From a bacterium 1XD21-70 (GTDB lineage Bacteria; Bacillota; Clostridia; Lachnospirales; Lachnospiraceae): DNA of 64,000 nucleotides. The translations under genes and the position numbers were made by a program. Under the pieces are notes generated by a model, which did not search any database, was not told where the DNA came from, and was given only the letters and a program-made list of their open reading frames with translations. Of this stretch, positions 38,571 through 47,636 are shown one piece after another (position 1 is the first letter of the stretch; each line of letters opens with the position of its first letter). The stretch is taken from positions 62,001 through 126,000 of the forward strand of contig RAYB01000011.1 in assembly GCA_003669055.1 (NCBI GenBank), given 5' to 3'.

Positions 38571-38668
38571 GATTTTCACCTCTTTACTTTTCAATTCTAT
38601 AGTCCTGTGATCATCTAACAGCCCCATTGTACCGTTAAAATCACCCCACGTCTATAAACAGCGTTGTT

Positions 38669-38697
38669 AGTATATCATAAAGCCTTGGCATTTGCAA
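38669..38697 (-). promoter_or_regulatory. Promoter of rpmE
   Basis: -35 TTGCAA (38697-38692), 17-bp spacer, -10 TATACT (38674-38669). The leader to the start codon is about 90 nt, long enough for a regulatory structure, none of which I could define. Confidence 0.7.
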
Positions 38698-38708
38698 GAC
38701 TTAAATGC

Positions 38709-40121
38709 CTAATAAAAACGGATTCTCTTGGCATTTTCTACGAATTCACGGTTGTTCCTGGTCTTGGTAAACAGATCTAAGATTTTCTCCACGGCATCCT
38801 CCGGCTTTAAAGTGTTCGTGGCCTTGCGGATGATGTCTACAGATTCCGCCTCCTCATGGGAAAGAAGCAGGTCATCCCGCCTTGTCCCGGATTTCAGGAT
38901 ATCGATGGCCGGGAAAATCCTCTTCTCGGAAAGCTTGCGGTCCAGGACAAGCTCCATGTTGCCGGTACCTTTAAACTCCTCATAGATCACATCGTCCATA
39001 CGGCTGCCGGTATCCACCAGCGCTGTCGCCAAGATCGTCAGGCTGCCCCCCTCCCGCATATTCCGCGCCGCGCCAAAAAACCGCTTCGGCATATGCAGTG
39101 CGGCCGGATCCAGGCCGCCGGACAAAGTGCGCCCGCTAGGCGGCACCACCAGGTTGTAAGCCCTTGCCAAACGGGTAATGCTGTCTAAAAGGATAATCAC
39201 GTCCCTCTTATGCTCCACCAGGCGCTTTGCCCGTTCAATCACCATCTCGGACACCCGCTTATGGCGGTCCGGCAGTTCATCAAAGGTGGAATAGATCACC
39301 TCCACATTCTCCCCGATCACCGATTCCTTGATATCCGTAACTTCCTCCGGCCGTTCGTCAATCAGCAGGATAATCAGGTGCATATCGGGATGGTTTGTGG
39401 TTATGGCCTGTGCCACCTGCTTTAACAACGTAGTCTTGCCTGCCTTCGGCGGGGAGACAATCATGCCGCGCTGCCCTTTTCCTATCGGGGAAAGCAGATC
39501 CAGCACCCGCATGGCTGTCGTCGTCTTGTTAGCCGTCTCCATATGCAGCCTCTCGTTAGGGAAAACCGGGGTCAGGTTCTCAAAATTCGGCCTCTTTTCA
39601 ATCACGCTGATCGGATAGCCATTGACATTCTTTATATATAAAAGGGCGGCGAATTTTTCTGCCGCAGTCTTCACCCGCCGGTTCCCTACAATAATGTCAC
39701 CCGTTTTTAAGTTAAACCTGCGGATCTGGGACGGAGCCACATACACATCGTTCTCCCCTGGCAGGAAATTCTCACACCGGATAAAGCCAAAACCATCCGG
39801 CATCACTTCCAGGATACCGTTTGCGCCAATCCCGCTGTCCAATTCGGCAACCTCCTGCGGGGTCAGTGCTTCTGCCTGGCGGTTGTCCCGGGCCGGGCGC
39901 ATCTGAGGCTTGCCAGCATTCCTTTCCTCACCCTTCCCTTCAAACTGCGGCCTCGGCGCTGGCGGCGGCACCACGGTTTTCATGATCTCCTCCTGTTCTG
40001 CCGCCGCACACAAGGCATCAATCAGTTCCGCCTTACGCATGGTGCTCCCCCCCTTAATCCCCTGGGACTTTGCCAGTTCCTTAAGTTCCGCCAATGGTAA
40101 TGTCTGCAATTTTTCTCTCAT
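38709..40121 (-). CDS. rho: Transcription termination factor Rho
   Basis: Hexameric RNA-dependent ATPase that ends transcripts, 470 residues. The N-terminal SAP-like helix pair ([14 protein letters not shown]) is followed by a Pro/Gln-rich insertion (about 45-90), the RNA-binding cold-shock-like domain ([14 protein letters not shown]), and the ATPase with Walker [12 protein letters not shown] and Walker [14 protein letters not shown]. The Q-loop and secondary RNA site are intact. The start ATG at 40121 is preceded by GGAGAAC. Same strand as rpmE, 140 bp before it. Confidence 0.97.
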   Translation of the reverse strand: MREKLQTLPLAELKELAKSQGIKGGSTMRKAELIDALCAAAEQEEIMKTVVPPPAPRPQFEGKGEERNAGKPQMRPARDNRQAEALTPQEVAELDSGIGANGILEVMPDGFGFIRCENFLPGENDVYVAPSQIRRFNLKTGDIIVGNRRVKTAAEKFAALLYIKNVNGYPISVIEKRPNFENLTPVFPNERLHMETANKTTTAMRVLDLLSPIGKGQRGMIVSPPKAGKTTLLKQVAQAITTNHPDMHLIILLIDERPEEVTDIKESVIGENVEVIYSTFDELPDRHKRVSEMVIERAKRLVEHKRDVIILLDSITRLARAYNLVVPPSGRTLSGGLDPAALHMPKRFFGAARNMREGGSLTILATALVDTGSRMDDVIYEEFKGTGNMELVLDRKLSEKRIFPAIDILKSGTRRDDLLLSHEEAESVDIIRKATNTLKPEDAVEKILDLFTKTRNNREFVENAKRIRFY

Positions 40122-40374
40122 ACTGAATGTTCTCCATTTCTCAACAATAAACGTCCTTTTAATTTGTTCCTATTGCGGACACTGTCCATTTGCCCGCTCA
40201 ATCATTATTGCTTTGGGGTAATAAATGATTCCAGAATATCTTGATGACAGATTACGGGATAAGAGAGTGGACCGAACACTCCCCACCCCGTATATGGATA
40301 TTATATAACGCTTTTTCCAAAAAAGAAAGTGGTTTTTTATTTTTCTGTCACACTTCAAAAAACAGCCGGCCTGT

Positions 40375-41712
40375 TCACTGCCCGTCCATTGGATGGCTCT
40401 GTAAAAAATGCATAAATTCCCGAATGTCCTTCTCATAGCCGCTGTCTGCCGGGCGGTAGAAAACCTGCCCCGCCATGCCATCCGGAAGATACTGCTGCTT
40501 TACATAATGGTTCGGATAATCATGGGCATACTTATAGCCTGTCCCCCTCCCCAATTCTGCCGACCCCCTGTAATGGGCATCCTGCAGATGTGCCGGAACC
40601 GGCATATGCCGCTGTTCCTTCACCGCCTCCATGGCCTCGCTGATGGCGCATACCGCCGCGTTGCTCTTCGGGGCTGTCGCCACATAAGTAACTGCCTGCG
40701 CCAGGATAATCTGCGCCTCCGGCATGCCGACCCGTTCCACCGCCTGCGCTGCGCTGACCGCTACCGTCAATGCCCGGGGATCCGCATTCCCTACATCCTC
40801 AGACGCACAGATCATAATACGCCTCGCAATAAACTTGATGTCCTCCCCCGCATACAGCATCCGTGCAAGATAGTAAACCGCCGCATCCGGGTCGGAGCCC
40901 CGCATGCTTTTAATAAAAGCAGAGATCGTGTCGTAATGGTTGTCCCCGTCTTTGTCATAGCGCATCGCCCTTTTCTGGATACACTCCTGTGCAACATCCA
41001 AAGTCAGGTGGATTTTTGCATCTGACGGATCCCTCTCTGTCGTCAGCACCCCTAACTCCACCGCATTCAAAGCTGCACGGGCATCTCCCCCGGCAACGTC
41101 CGCCAAAAAATCCGCAGCAGCTTCCTCCACAACCACATCATAACTGCCCATGCCGTTTTCCCTGTCAGAAACGGCACGGTAGATCAGTTCTTTGACCTCC
41201 CCCCGTTCCAGTGCCTTGAGTTCAAAAATACGGGAACGGGACAGAAGAGCCCCGTTGACCTCAAAATATGGGTTCTCCGTGGTGGCACCGATCAGGATCA
41301 ATGTCCCGTCCTCCACAAAGGGCAAGAGGTAATCCTGCTGGCTTTTGTTGAATCGGTGGATCTCATCAACAAACAAAATGGTCTTCCTGCCGTACATGCC
41401 CAGGGAGTCCTTTGCCTCCTTTACTACCTCCTCCATATCCTTTTTCCCCGCCGCCGTGGCATTGATCTGGCGGAATCCGGCCTTGGTTGTATTGGCTATC
41501 ACCTTGGCCAATGTCGTCTTGCCCGTTCCCGGCGGACCGTAAAAAATCAGCGATCCCAATTGATCCGCACGGATCGCACGGTATAAAAGCTTGTCTTTAC
41601 CTATGATATGTTTCTGCCCCACTACCTCGTCCAGGGTACGTGGCCGCATCCGCGATGCCAAAGGGGACTCCTTCTCCTGGGTAGCGCTCCTCATATAATC
41701 AAATAAATCCAT
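40375..41712 (-). CDS. rarA: Replication-associated recombination protein A (MgsA/RarA)
   Basis: AAA+ ATPase acting at stalled replication forks, 445 residues. Walker A is GPPGTGKTTLAK, Walker B ILFVDEIHRF, sensor 1 GATTENP; the C-terminal tetramerisation domain contains the family AVYYLARML and HLRDAHY-like HLQDAHYRGS. The ATG at 41712 follows a GTGAGG; the start at 41724 lies in the leader. It has its own consensus promoter, and no partner gene is adjacent. Confidence 0.95.
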   Translation of the reverse strand: MDLFDYMRSATQEKESPLASRMRPRTLDEVVGQKHIIGKDKLLYRAIRADQLGSLIFYGPPGTGKTTLAKVIANTTKAGFRQINATAAGKKDMEEVVKEAKDSLGMYGRKTILFVDEIHRFNKSQQDYLLPFVEDGTLILIGATTENPYFEVNGALLSRSRIFELKALERGEVKELIYRAVSDRENGMGSYDVVVEEAAADFLADVAGGDARAALNAVELGVLTTERDPSDAKIHLTLDVAQECIQKRAMRYDKDGDNHYDTISAFIKSMRGSDPDAAVYYLARMLYAGEDIKFIARRIMICASEDVGNADPRALTVAVSAAQAVERVGMPEAQIILAQAVTYVATAPKSNAAVCAISEAMEAVKEQRHMPVPAHLQDAHYRGSAELGRGTGYKYAHDYPNHYVKQQYLPDGMAGQVFYRPADSGYEKDIREFMHFLQSHPMDGQ

Positions 41713-41744
41713 GTGGCACCTCACTCTGCTTCCTTTTCCTATCC

Positions 41745-41773
41745 AGTATAGCCTCCGGATACAGGAATGTCAA
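41745..41773 (-). promoter_or_regulatory. Promoter of rarA
   Basis: -35 TTGACA (41773-41768), 17-bp spacer and -10 TATACT (41750-41745), leaving a leader of about 30 nt. A near-consensus promoter. Confidence 0.8.
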
Positions 41774-41797
41774 CTCGAACCAGGAACCCCTTTATGG

Positions 41798-42592
41798 TCA
41801 GTCAATCAGCAATTCCTCCACCGTCACAAACTGGTAGCCCTTCGCCTGCAGCCGGTCAACCAGTTCCAAAGCCGCCTCCACGGATGTGGGGAAAATGTCA
41901 TGCATCAGGATAATATCCCCGCTATGGATCTTGTTTTCCACATTTTCCACGATTTTACCCGTTTCCTTCAGTTTCCAGTCCAAGGAATCCACCGACCAGA
42001 ATACCGTGGTCATATCCATGCGGCACTCCAGGTTTTCATTCCAGTCCCCATATGGCGGCCTTAAATACTGCGGACGTTCCCCGGTTATCCCCTGGATGAT
42101 CTCCTCCGTCCTTTCCACTGCCTCACATACCGTCTCCTCACCGGCCTTTGTCAGCGGGATATGGCGGTAGCTATGGTTTCCGATCAAGTGCCCGTCCTCC
42201 TGCATACGCCGGATCAGTTCTTCTTTCCCTTCTATGTTCTGCCCCATCAAAAAAAAGGTCGCCTTTACCCCCCGTTTTTTCAGGCCCTCCAGCAGCTTTG
42301 CCGTATAGACCTCATGCGGCCCGTCATCAAATGTCAGGGCAACCACCCCCTGCTCTTTTTTCGCTTCCCTTCTCAAGGCTGTCTTAGCCTCGGCCTGGTG
42401 TTCATCACAGTATCCCCCAGCCCCTTCCTCATGGCCCGGGGTATCCATAGCCGTATAAAATGCCTCCTGCGGCCTACTTCCCGCGCCATACCGCAGTATC
42501 CCCCCAGCAGTTCCCAGCAATGCTCCCTCCAAAATCAGGACTGCCAGCAATCCGGCGGCCTTTTGCTCTATTTTCCACTCCTTTTTCCCCAT
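41798..42592 (-). CDS. Polysaccharide deacetylase (CE4 family), membrane-anchored
   Basis: 264 residues. A short hydrophobic anchor (AAGLLAVLILEGALLGTAGGIL) near the N-terminus places the catalytic domain outside. The CE4 motifs are all present: TFDDGP (metal-binding Asp), HSYRH (metal-binding His pair), RPPYG, and a late LMHD. It probably deacetylates peptidoglycan or another N-acetylated cell-wall polymer. The ATG at 42592 is used; the TTG at 42601 is in frame and has a poorer leader. A Lys/Glu-rich region (about 60-85) separates anchor and domain. Confidence 0.85.
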   Translation of the reverse strand: MGKKEWKIEQKAAGLLAVLILEGALLGTAGGILRYGAGSRPQEAFYTAMDTPGHEEGAGGYCDEHQAEAKTALRREAKKEQGVVALTFDDGPHEVYTAKLLEGLKKRGVKATFFLMGQNIEGKEELIRRMQEDGHLIGNHSYRHIPLTKAGEETVCEAVERTEEIIQGITGERPQYLRPPYGDWNENLECRMDMTTVFWSVDSLDWKLKETGKIVENVENKIHSGDIILMHDIFPTSVEAALELVDRLQAKGYQFVTVEELLID

Positions 42593-42712
42593 CTCGCCCA
42601 AGTTCCCGCCTTTTCTCTCTTAATCCATCATATGTGGATCCCCTCCTTTTCAGAAATCCCTGCAAAGTATTTTCTATAATAAATATTTTCCTGCCCTCCT
42701 TCTTTGGCAGCC

Positions 42713-42747
42713 AAAAGGGGGATTCCCCATATCAGGCAATCCCCCTG
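42713..42747 (-). terminator. Terminator after the tagaturonate reductase gene
   Basis: AGGGGGATT (42716-42724) pairs with AATCCCCCT (42738-42746), and the minus strand continues with TTTT. Confidence 0.75.
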
Positions 42748-42772
42748 TACACGGCTTCCGAGTTATAAGTGC

Positions 42773-44107
42773 TTACTTTTCAGCCAGCACCTCGTCGTAC
42801 GCCTTCGCCATGCCATTCTTTTCGATGGCATCATACCATTTCTGCACTGCCGGCAGCATATCACTCAAATCCTGCCCCCAGTACTCTGCCTTTTTAAGCA
42901 CATCTGCAACAGATGCGTTTTTCATGAATTCCATAATGTCCTTCCCGTCGTTGGCAGCGTCGGTATGGTAAAAAGCAATCAATGCCGCCAGCGAGAACGA
43001 CAAGCCCTGCGGATAGTGCCCGAACTGTTCCTTGTGCTCCAAAATCGTCGGCAGCACCCTGGCCTTGAATTTGGAAACGGAATTCAGGGCAATCGACAGG
43101 AGCAGGTGTTTGATAAACGGGTTGGAAAACCGCTCCAGGACCGCTTCCCCAAACCTGCGGTTATCCTCCGTATCGCCGATCGTCGGGATAATCTCTTCAA
43201 AAATGCATTTCCTAAGCAGCCCTGAAACCTTCTCATCCTTCAGGCACTCCCCTACAGTCTCAAGGCCGTACAGGTGGGCTCCCAATACCATGGAGGTATG
43301 CGCGCCGTTGAGTATCCTCACCTTGCGCTTTTTGTAAGGATCCACATTATCGGTCCAAACCACATGGAAGCCTGCTTTCTGCAGCGGCAGTTCCTCTTCA
43401 TGATGCCCCTGGATCACCCACAGATGGAATATCTCGGCGGTATCCATCATATTATCCTGTTCTCCAATCCGCTTGCACAACGCCTCATGTTCATCACGCG
43501 GGAACCCGGTAACAATCCGGTCTACCAATGTGGAGCAAAAATCGTTCTCTGTTTTCAGCCAGGCCTTAAACTCATCCCCCAGTTCCCACAGATCCGCATA
43601 CTGCAGGCAGCACTTCTCCAATTCTTCCCCGTTGTGGTCAATCAATTCGCAGGATAAAATAATAAACCCCTTCATCCCAAGCCGGAAACGTTTATACAGC
43701 AGCTGGGTCAGCTTGCCCGGAAACGTCCTTGCCGGGGCGTCCTCCAGCTTATTATCCGCCACGAACTCAATCCCCGCCTCCGTGGTATTGGAAACAATAA
43801 AACGCATATCCGGATTCTCTGCCAGTGCCATATACCCTTCGCAGTCCGCGTAAGGGTTGATGCACCTGGAAATCACATTAATATGGGTATGCTCGTCCAC
43901 CACCCTGCCGTCTTCAACTCCCCGCAAAAACAGGTTGTACTCACAATTCTGCTTCGTCAGCATCTCGCACATCCCGCGTTCGATTGGCTGCACTACCACG
44001 ACAGAACCGTCAAACAGCCCCTGGTCTCTCATCTTTTGCAGGAAATAATCCACAAATCCCCGCAGAAACCCGCCTTCTCCAAACTGAATTACTGTTTCTT
44101 TGCTCAT
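42773..44107 (-). CDS. uxaB: Tagaturonate reductase (altronate oxidoreductase)
   Basis: NAD-dependent enzyme of the mannitol dehydrogenase superfamily, 444 residues, acting in the galacturonate pathway (tagaturonate to altronate). The N-terminal nucleotide-binding sequence IQFGEGGFLRGFVDYFL and the family motif KVRILNGAHTSMV are clear. The ATG at 44107 follows GGAGGTTACG; a reading to 44209 would add 34 residues of leader. No other uronate genes adjoin it, so the rest of the route is elsewhere. A palindromic operator in its leader suggests repression. Fructuronate reductase is the alternative. Confidence 0.85.
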   Translation of the reverse strand: MSKETVIQFGEGGFLRGFVDYFLQKMRDQGLFDGSVVVVQPIERGMCEMLTKQNCEYNLFLRGVEDGRVVDEHTHINVISRCINPYADCEGYMALAENPDMRFIVSNTTEAGIEFVADNKLEDAPARTFPGKLTQLLYKRFRLGMKGFIILSCELIDHNGEELEKCCLQYADLWELGDEFKAWLKTENDFCSTLVDRIVTGFPRDEHEALCKRIGEQDNMMDTAEIFHLWVIQGHHEEELPLQKAGFHVVWTDNVDPYKKRKVRILNGAHTSMVLGAHLYGLETVGECLKDEKVSGLLRKCIFEEIIPTIGDTEDNRRFGEAVLERFSNPFIKHLLLSIALNSVSKFKARVLPTILEHKEQFGHYPQGLSFSLAALIAFYHTDAANDGKDIMEFMKNASVADVLKKAEYWGQDLSDMLPAVQKWYDAIEKNGMAKAYDEVLAEK

Positions 44108-44164
44108 CGTCCGTAACCTCCGTTTTATATTTTCCCTGTAACACCCTGTTGTGCCAGCGCTTTG

Positions 44165-44180
44165 ATGTAAGTGCTTACAT
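44165..44180. promoter_or_regulatory. Palindromic operator in the uxaB leader
   Basis: ATGTAAGTGCTTACAT has perfect 7-bp arms around a central TG. It resembles a LacI/CcpA-type site (TGTAAnCGnTTACA) with TG for the central CG. It lies just downstream of the predicted start of transcription, where binding would block elongation. Confidence 0.55.
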
Positions 44181-44200
44181 TTCAAGGTAAACATAATTGA

Positions 44201-44229
44201 ATAATACATTATTTATCTCGAAAATGCAA
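44201..44229 (-). promoter_or_regulatory. Promoter of uxaB
   Basis: -35 TTGCAT (44229-44224), 17-bp spacer and -10 TATTAT (44206-44201) on the minus strand. Confidence 0.5.
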
Positions 44230-44314
44230 GGTTTTTCATCTGATACAAAGATTTTTTGCAAAGATTTTTATTGAAAACAAAGACCAAGCCAAGATTCTCC
44301 CAGTCTATTGCCGG

Positions 44315-44363
44315 AAAAATAAAAACAGCTGCGAAGCTGAAGATCCTTCTCCTGCTCCGCAGC
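44315..44363 (-). terminator. Terminator of the cold-shock gene
   Basis: GCTGCGAAGC (44328-44337) pairs with GCTCCGCAGC (44354-44363) with one mismatch; the minus strand then runs TGTTTTTATTTTT. Confidence 0.75.
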
Positions 44364-44382
44364 CATCCCCATCACATGGCTT

Positions 44383-44589
44383 TTATGCAACTACATGTAC
44401 ATTTACTGCCTGCACGCCACGATTGCCTTCGGTTGTGTCGAAGGTAACCTTCTGGCCATCTTCCAAGGTCTTGTAGCCATCTGCTACGATACCGGAAAAA
44501 TGTACAAACACTTCCTCTCCCGTCGCGTCGTTGGTGATGAAACCATAGCCTTTCGTTGCGTTGAACCACTTCACTGTACCGTTATTCAT
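44383..44589 (-). CDS. Cold-shock protein, CspA family
   Basis: RNA/ssDNA-binding chaperone of 68 residues. Both RNA-binding motifs are present: [12 protein letters not shown] (RNP1) and EVFVHFSG (RNP2). The ATG at 44589 follows AGGAGG. A 22-bp-arm hairpin in a leader of about 125 nt suggests post-transcriptional control. Several csp genes usually occur per genome, so the paralogue letter cannot be assigned. Confidence 0.95.
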   Translation of the reverse strand: MNNGTVKWFNATKGYGFITNDATGEEVFVHFSGIVADGYKTLEDGQKVTFDTTEGNRGVQAVNVHVVA

Positions 44590-44636
44590 AATGGGTACCT
44601 CCTACCATTTATTTGTATTTTCCCAGAAACAAAAAT

Positions 44637-44689
44637 CACATATTTGTGTAAATCATGAGGCCTTACATCATGACTTACACAAATATGTG
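44637..44689 (-). promoter_or_regulatory. Long leader hairpin of the cold-shock gene
   Basis: The arms at 44637-44658 and 44668-44689 are 22 nt long with a single mismatch and a 9-nt loop; the left arm begins CACATATTTGTGTAAATCAT. On the minus strand the stem is followed by ATTTTTGTTT and then, 40 nt on, the ribosome binding site. It could be a terminator-like attenuator or a temperature-dependent leader. Confidence 0.65.
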
Positions 44690-44719
44690 AATCAATAGCC
44701 CATGTGAAAATACTAGCTA

Positions 44720-44748
44720 ATCTTAACACCCTTTTTTACTAATGTCAA
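44720..44748 (-). promoter_or_regulatory. Promoter of the cold-shock gene
   Basis: -35 TTGACA (44748-44743), 17-bp spacer, -10 TAAGAT (44725-44720). The start near 44713 places the long hairpin inside the 5' leader. Confidence 0.6.
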
Positions 44749-44842
44749 GGCTTTTAAACCATTTTTCGAGCAATTATTCTAAACTTTTTATGAATTATCA
44801 TTGTCACACCAAATCACTTGCCCCCCAGTTACATTCAATACT

Positions 44843-44868
44843 AAAAAACCGCGAAAATTCGCGATTTG
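44843..44868 (-). terminator. Second terminator downstream of rplL
   Basis: On the minus strand AAATCGCGAA pairs with TTTTCGCGGTTT and a T run follows (TTTTTTAG). No gene lies between it and the first rplL terminator. Confidence 0.6.
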
Positions 44869-45057
44869 AAGTGCTTTTATCTCACCCTGCCCCTCGCCGT
44901 CTCATCACCGAAACAGTATTTTTTCCAGACAAAGCAGGTTAACCGGATGACATAAGTTTAGATTCATTTCATATTTGATGAAACAAAAATTCCGGCCTCT
45001 CCCCAAATCTTTCACTATGCCACGGCAGCTTGAAAGCCTCAAATGCACTCCGCCGAA

Positions 45058-45102
45058 ACAAAAAAACTTCCGGCACCCGCAGAATGCAGGCACCGAAAGT
45101 CC
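45058..45102 (-). terminator. Terminator of rplL
   Basis: ACTTCCGGCACC (45065-45076) pairs with GGCACCGAAAGT (45088-45099), allowing G-T pairs; the minus strand follows with TTTTTTTG. Confidence 0.8.
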
Positions 45103-45130
45103 CTTTCCATCCTAAAAATTCCGGCCTTGT

Positions 45131-45505
45131 TTACTTCAAAGTAACCTTTGCGCCTTCAGCCTCCAGCTTGGTCTTGAGTTCCTCAGCCTCTTCCTTGGAA
45201 GCGCCTTCCTTCACTACCTTCGGAGCGCCGTCAACTACGTCCTTAGCCTCTTTCAGGCCCAGGCCGGTAGCCTCACGGACAACCTTGATAACCTTAACCT
45301 TGTTCGGGCCAACCTCGGTCAGCTCAACATCAAACTCGGTCTTCTCTTCTTTTTCCTCGGCAGCACCGGCAGGGCCAGCCATAACAACGCCTGCAGCTGC
45401 AGACACGCCGAACTCTTCCTCACAAGCCTTTACCAAATCGTTCAGTTCCAGAACAGATAACTCTTTAATCGCTTCGATAAACTCAGCAGTGGTTAACTTT
45501 GCCAT
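45131..45505 (-). CDS. rplL: Ribosomal protein L7/L12
   Basis: Stalk protein that recruits translation factors, 124 residues. The N-terminal dimerisation helix ([28 protein letters not shown]), an Ala/Gly-rich hinge and the C-terminal factor-binding domain ([26 protein letters not shown]) are intact. The ATG at 45505 follows GGAGGAAATG; an ATG at 45520 lies in that ribosome binding site. The rpoB gene does not follow, which is unusual. Confidence 0.97.
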   Translation of the reverse strand: MAKLTTAEFIEAIKELSVLELNDLVKACEEEFGVSAAAGVVMAGPAGAAEEKEEKTEFDVELTEVGPNKVKVIKVVREATGLGLKEAKDVVDGAPKVVKEGASKEEAEELKTKLEAEGAKVTLK

Positions 45506-45581
45506 TTTCATTTCCTCCATTTAGATTTTATTTATCCATCATTTTTTCTACTTGCGCCAGCCCTGCGGCGCCGTCACAAAA

Positions 45582-46076
45582 CTATGCAGTCTCGCCCTGC
45601 TTCTCAGCAACCTGATTCAGCACGCGGGCAAGGTTTGCAATCGGGGACTTCATGCTGCCGAACAGCCGTCCAAGCAATACCTCTCTGGACGGGATGCTCG
45701 AAATCGCCTGCATACCCTTGGCATCATAGTAAGTGCCTTCCACGACACCGGCCTTAATCTCCAGCTTGTCAGCCTTCTTGGCGAACTCTGCCAGAATCCG
45801 GGCAGGTGCTGTCGCATCATCCTTGGAAACAGCAATGGCAGTCGGCCCTTCCAGATGCGGATCCAGGGCAGCAAAATCGGTGCCTTCCGCAGCCCGCCGG
45901 ATCAGGGTGTTCTTATAAACCTTATAAGCGACACCGGCTTCTCTCAGCCGCTTACGAAGTTCCGTATCCTGGGCAACGGTCAGCCCACGGTAGTCTACTG
46001 CTACGGCAGATGCCGCGCCATTGAGCAATTCGGAAATCTCAGCTACAATCGGCTGTTTCAACTCAACTTTTGCCAT
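45582..46076 (-). CDS. rplJ: Ribosomal protein L10
   Basis: Base of the ribosomal stalk that anchors L7/L12 dimers, 164 residues. It begins MAKVELKQPIVAEISELL and contains the family VAVDYRGLTVAQDTELRKRLREAGV. L10 with L7/L12 represses its own synthesis by binding the leader mRNA; a matching leader and terminator are found directly upstream. Confidence 0.97.
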   Translation of the reverse strand: MAKVELKQPIVAEISELLNGAASAVAVDYRGLTVAQDTELRKRLREAGVAYKVYKNTLIRRAAEGTDFAALDPHLEGPTAIAVSKDDATAPARILAEFAKKADKLEIKAGVVEGTYYDAKGMQAISSIPSREVLLGRLFGSMKSPIANLARVLNQVAEKQGETA

Positions 46077-46145
46077 GAATATCTACCTCCTGTTAGATTT
46101 TCTCGACTGCGTCCTAATGCAAAAACCATAGGTCTCTACATCTAG

Positions 46146-46277
46146 AGAAAAAACCGCTCCGGCACAGACGGCAGAGCGGCTCCATAAAATCATCTTAATC
46201 CGTTGATTTGTATGTTCCCTCGGCAGGCGGTTGTAACCTTATGCCTCACGGCACCTGCTGTCTTCGGCAGTCAATAC
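46146..46277 (-). ncRNA. L10 leader with attenuator
   Basis: The rplJ transcript begins near 46277 and carries a leader of about 200 nt. It ends in a terminator hairpin (CCGCTC at 46154-46159, GAGCGG at 46174-46179) followed on the minus strand by TTTTTT. Position and design match the L10-binding leader of Firmicutes (kink-turn type), where bound L10-L12 favours termination. Confidence 0.7.
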
Positions 46278-46283
46278 TTGCAA

Positions 46284-46312
46284 ATCATACCACGGCCGCT
46301 TCATTTTGTCAA
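46284..46312 (-). promoter_or_regulatory. Promoter of rplJL
   Basis: -35 TTGACA (46312-46307), 17-bp spacer, -10 TATGAT (46289-46284). It lies between the rplA terminator and the L10 leader. Confidence 0.8.
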
Positions 46313-46341
46313 CATGATTTTGGAATAAATCCATTTGTTAT

Positions 46342-46394
46342 AAAACAAAGGCATCCGGCACCCCTCTGTCTTGGAAAGGTGCCGGATGCCTCCT
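46342..46394 (-). terminator. Terminator of rplA
   Basis: A 14-bp perfect stem, AGGCATCCGGCACC (46349-46362) with GGTGCCGGATGCCT (46378-46391), followed on the minus strand by TTTGTTTT. Confidence 0.85.
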
Positions 46395-46437
46395 CTATCA
46401 GGATCATCTCTGTTTTCCCGGAATATGACCGCCGTCC

Positions 46438-47133
46438 TTATGCCATCAGCTTTGTCACATTCAGTTTTACGCCAGGCCCCATGGTAGATGCCAAAGTAGC
46501 ACTCTTGATAAAGGTGCCCTTCAGCGCACTGGGTCTTGCTTTAATGATCGCATCCATAAGCGTCTGGAAGTTGTCTGCTAACTGCTCCTCCGTAAAGGAA
46601 GCCTTGCCCACCGGCACATGAATAATATTGGTCTTATCAAGCCTGTATTCGATCTTACCTGCCTTGATATCGTTGATTGCCTTGGTCACATCCATGGTCA
46701 CGGTACCGGCCTTCGGGTTCGGCATCAAGCCCTTCGGGCCAAGCACACGGCCCAAACGGCCGACTACGCCCATCATATCCGGGGTTGCCACAACCACATC
46801 AAAATCCAGCCAGCCATCATTCTGGATCTTCGGGATCAGTTCCTCCGCCCCTACATAATCTGCCCCTGCAGCCTGTGCCTCATCCGCCTTCACGCCTTTG
46901 GCAAATACCAGGATGCGGACCACCTTACCGGTACCATGCGGCAGCACAACCGCGCCACGGATCTGCTGGTCTGCATGGCGCCCGTCACAGCCGGTACGGA
47001 TGTGAGCCTCAATGGTCTCGTCAAATTTGGCAACCGCACACTTTTTTACCATCGCAATCGCTTCTGCTGTATCATAAAGCACAGAACGGTCTACATTCTT
47101 AGCCGTCTCAAGATATCTTTTTCCACGTTTCAT
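46438..47133 (-). CDS. rplA: Ribosomal protein L1
   Basis: L1-stalk protein and translational repressor of its own operon in many bacteria, 231 residues. Conserved parts include [17 protein letters not shown], the signature [22 protein letters not shown], and the C-terminal [11 protein letters not shown]. The start at 47133 follows AGGAGG. A 28-nt element repeated before rplK lies in the leader and may be its binding site. Confidence 0.97.
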   Translation of the reverse strand: MKRGKRYLETAKNVDRSVLYDTAEAIAMVKKCAVAKFDETIEAHIRTGCDGRHADQQIRGAVVLPHGTGKVVRILVFAKGVKADEAQAAGADYVGAEELIPKIQNDGWLDFDVVVATPDMMGVVGRLGRVLGPKGLMPNPKAGTVTMDVTKAINDIKAGKIEYRLDKTNIIHVPVGKASFTEEQLADNFQTLMDAIIKARPSALKGTFIKSATLASTMGPGVKLNVTKLMA

Positions 47134-47148
47134 ATCAATAACCTCCTA

Positions 47149-47176
47149 GTGGTATTGTCGGGGATGTCCCTCCCAC
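47149..47176 (-). promoter_or_regulatory. 28-nt leader element before rplA
   Basis: This element (starting GTGGTATTGTCGGGG on the plus strand) is identical at 27 of 28 positions to 47637-47664 before rplK. In mRNA sense it opens GTGGGAGGGACA and closes AATACCAC, so its ends can pair. It could be the L1 protein binding site; this is inference from position and duplication. Confidence 0.5.
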
Positions 47177-47191
47177 GTTATTTATCTGTTA

Positions 47192-47617
47192 TTATTCGCC
47201 AACTGTGATGCCCATGCTCCGTGCAGTACCTGCAATCATGCTCATCGCTGCCTCTAAGCTTGCCGCATTCAGGTCCGGCATCTTAGTCTCAGCGATCTTC
47301 TGCAGGTCCGCCTTGGAGATCGTAGCCACTTTGGTCTTATTCGGGGTTGCGGAACCGGATTTAATCTTGCAGTACTTCTTCAGCAGTACAGCCGCCGGCG
47401 GGGTCTTGGTAACAAAGCTGAAGCTTCTGTCCGCGTACACGGTGATAACCACCGGGATAATCAGGTCTCCCTGGTCTGCAGTCCTTGCATTAAACTCCTT
47501 TGTGAACTGCACAATATTCACGCCATGCTGGCCCAGTGCGGGGCCAACCGGCGGAGCCGGGGTTGCCTTGCCTGCCGGAATCTGTAATTTAATGTAGCCA
47601 GTTACTTTCTTTGCCAT
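47192..47617 (-). CDS. rplK: Ribosomal protein L11
   Basis: Part of the GTPase-associated centre, 141 residues. The N-terminal domain has [26 protein letters not shown], the C-terminal rRNA-binding domain has [17 protein letters not shown]. The start at 47617 follows AGGAGG. Between nusG and rplA, the standard order. Confidence 0.97.
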   Translation of the reverse strand: MAKKVTGYIKLQIPAGKATPAPPVGPALGQHGVNIVQFTKEFNARTADQGDLIIPVVITVYADRSFSFVTKTPPAAVLLKKYCKIKSGSATPNKTKVATISKADLQKIAETKMPDLNAASLEAAMSMIAGTARSMGITVGE

Positions 47618-47636
47618 GATAATGACCTCCTATATT

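Larger units (their letters stand above)
44590..45130. other. Non-coding stretch between rplL and the cold-shock gene
   Basis: No convincing ORF. It holds, from right to left, the rplL terminator, a second hairpin terminator, the csp promoter and the csp leader hairpin. Confidence 0.7.

Noticed and set aside
40177-40187. Palindrome GGACACTGTCC ahead of rho
   Set aside because: Short, single, and not at an identifiable promoter.
42766-42776. Second AAGTGCTTAC copy at the end of uxaB
   Set aside because: It overlaps the last codons and stop of the gene and has no palindromic arms, so the resemblance to the leader operator is probably chance.
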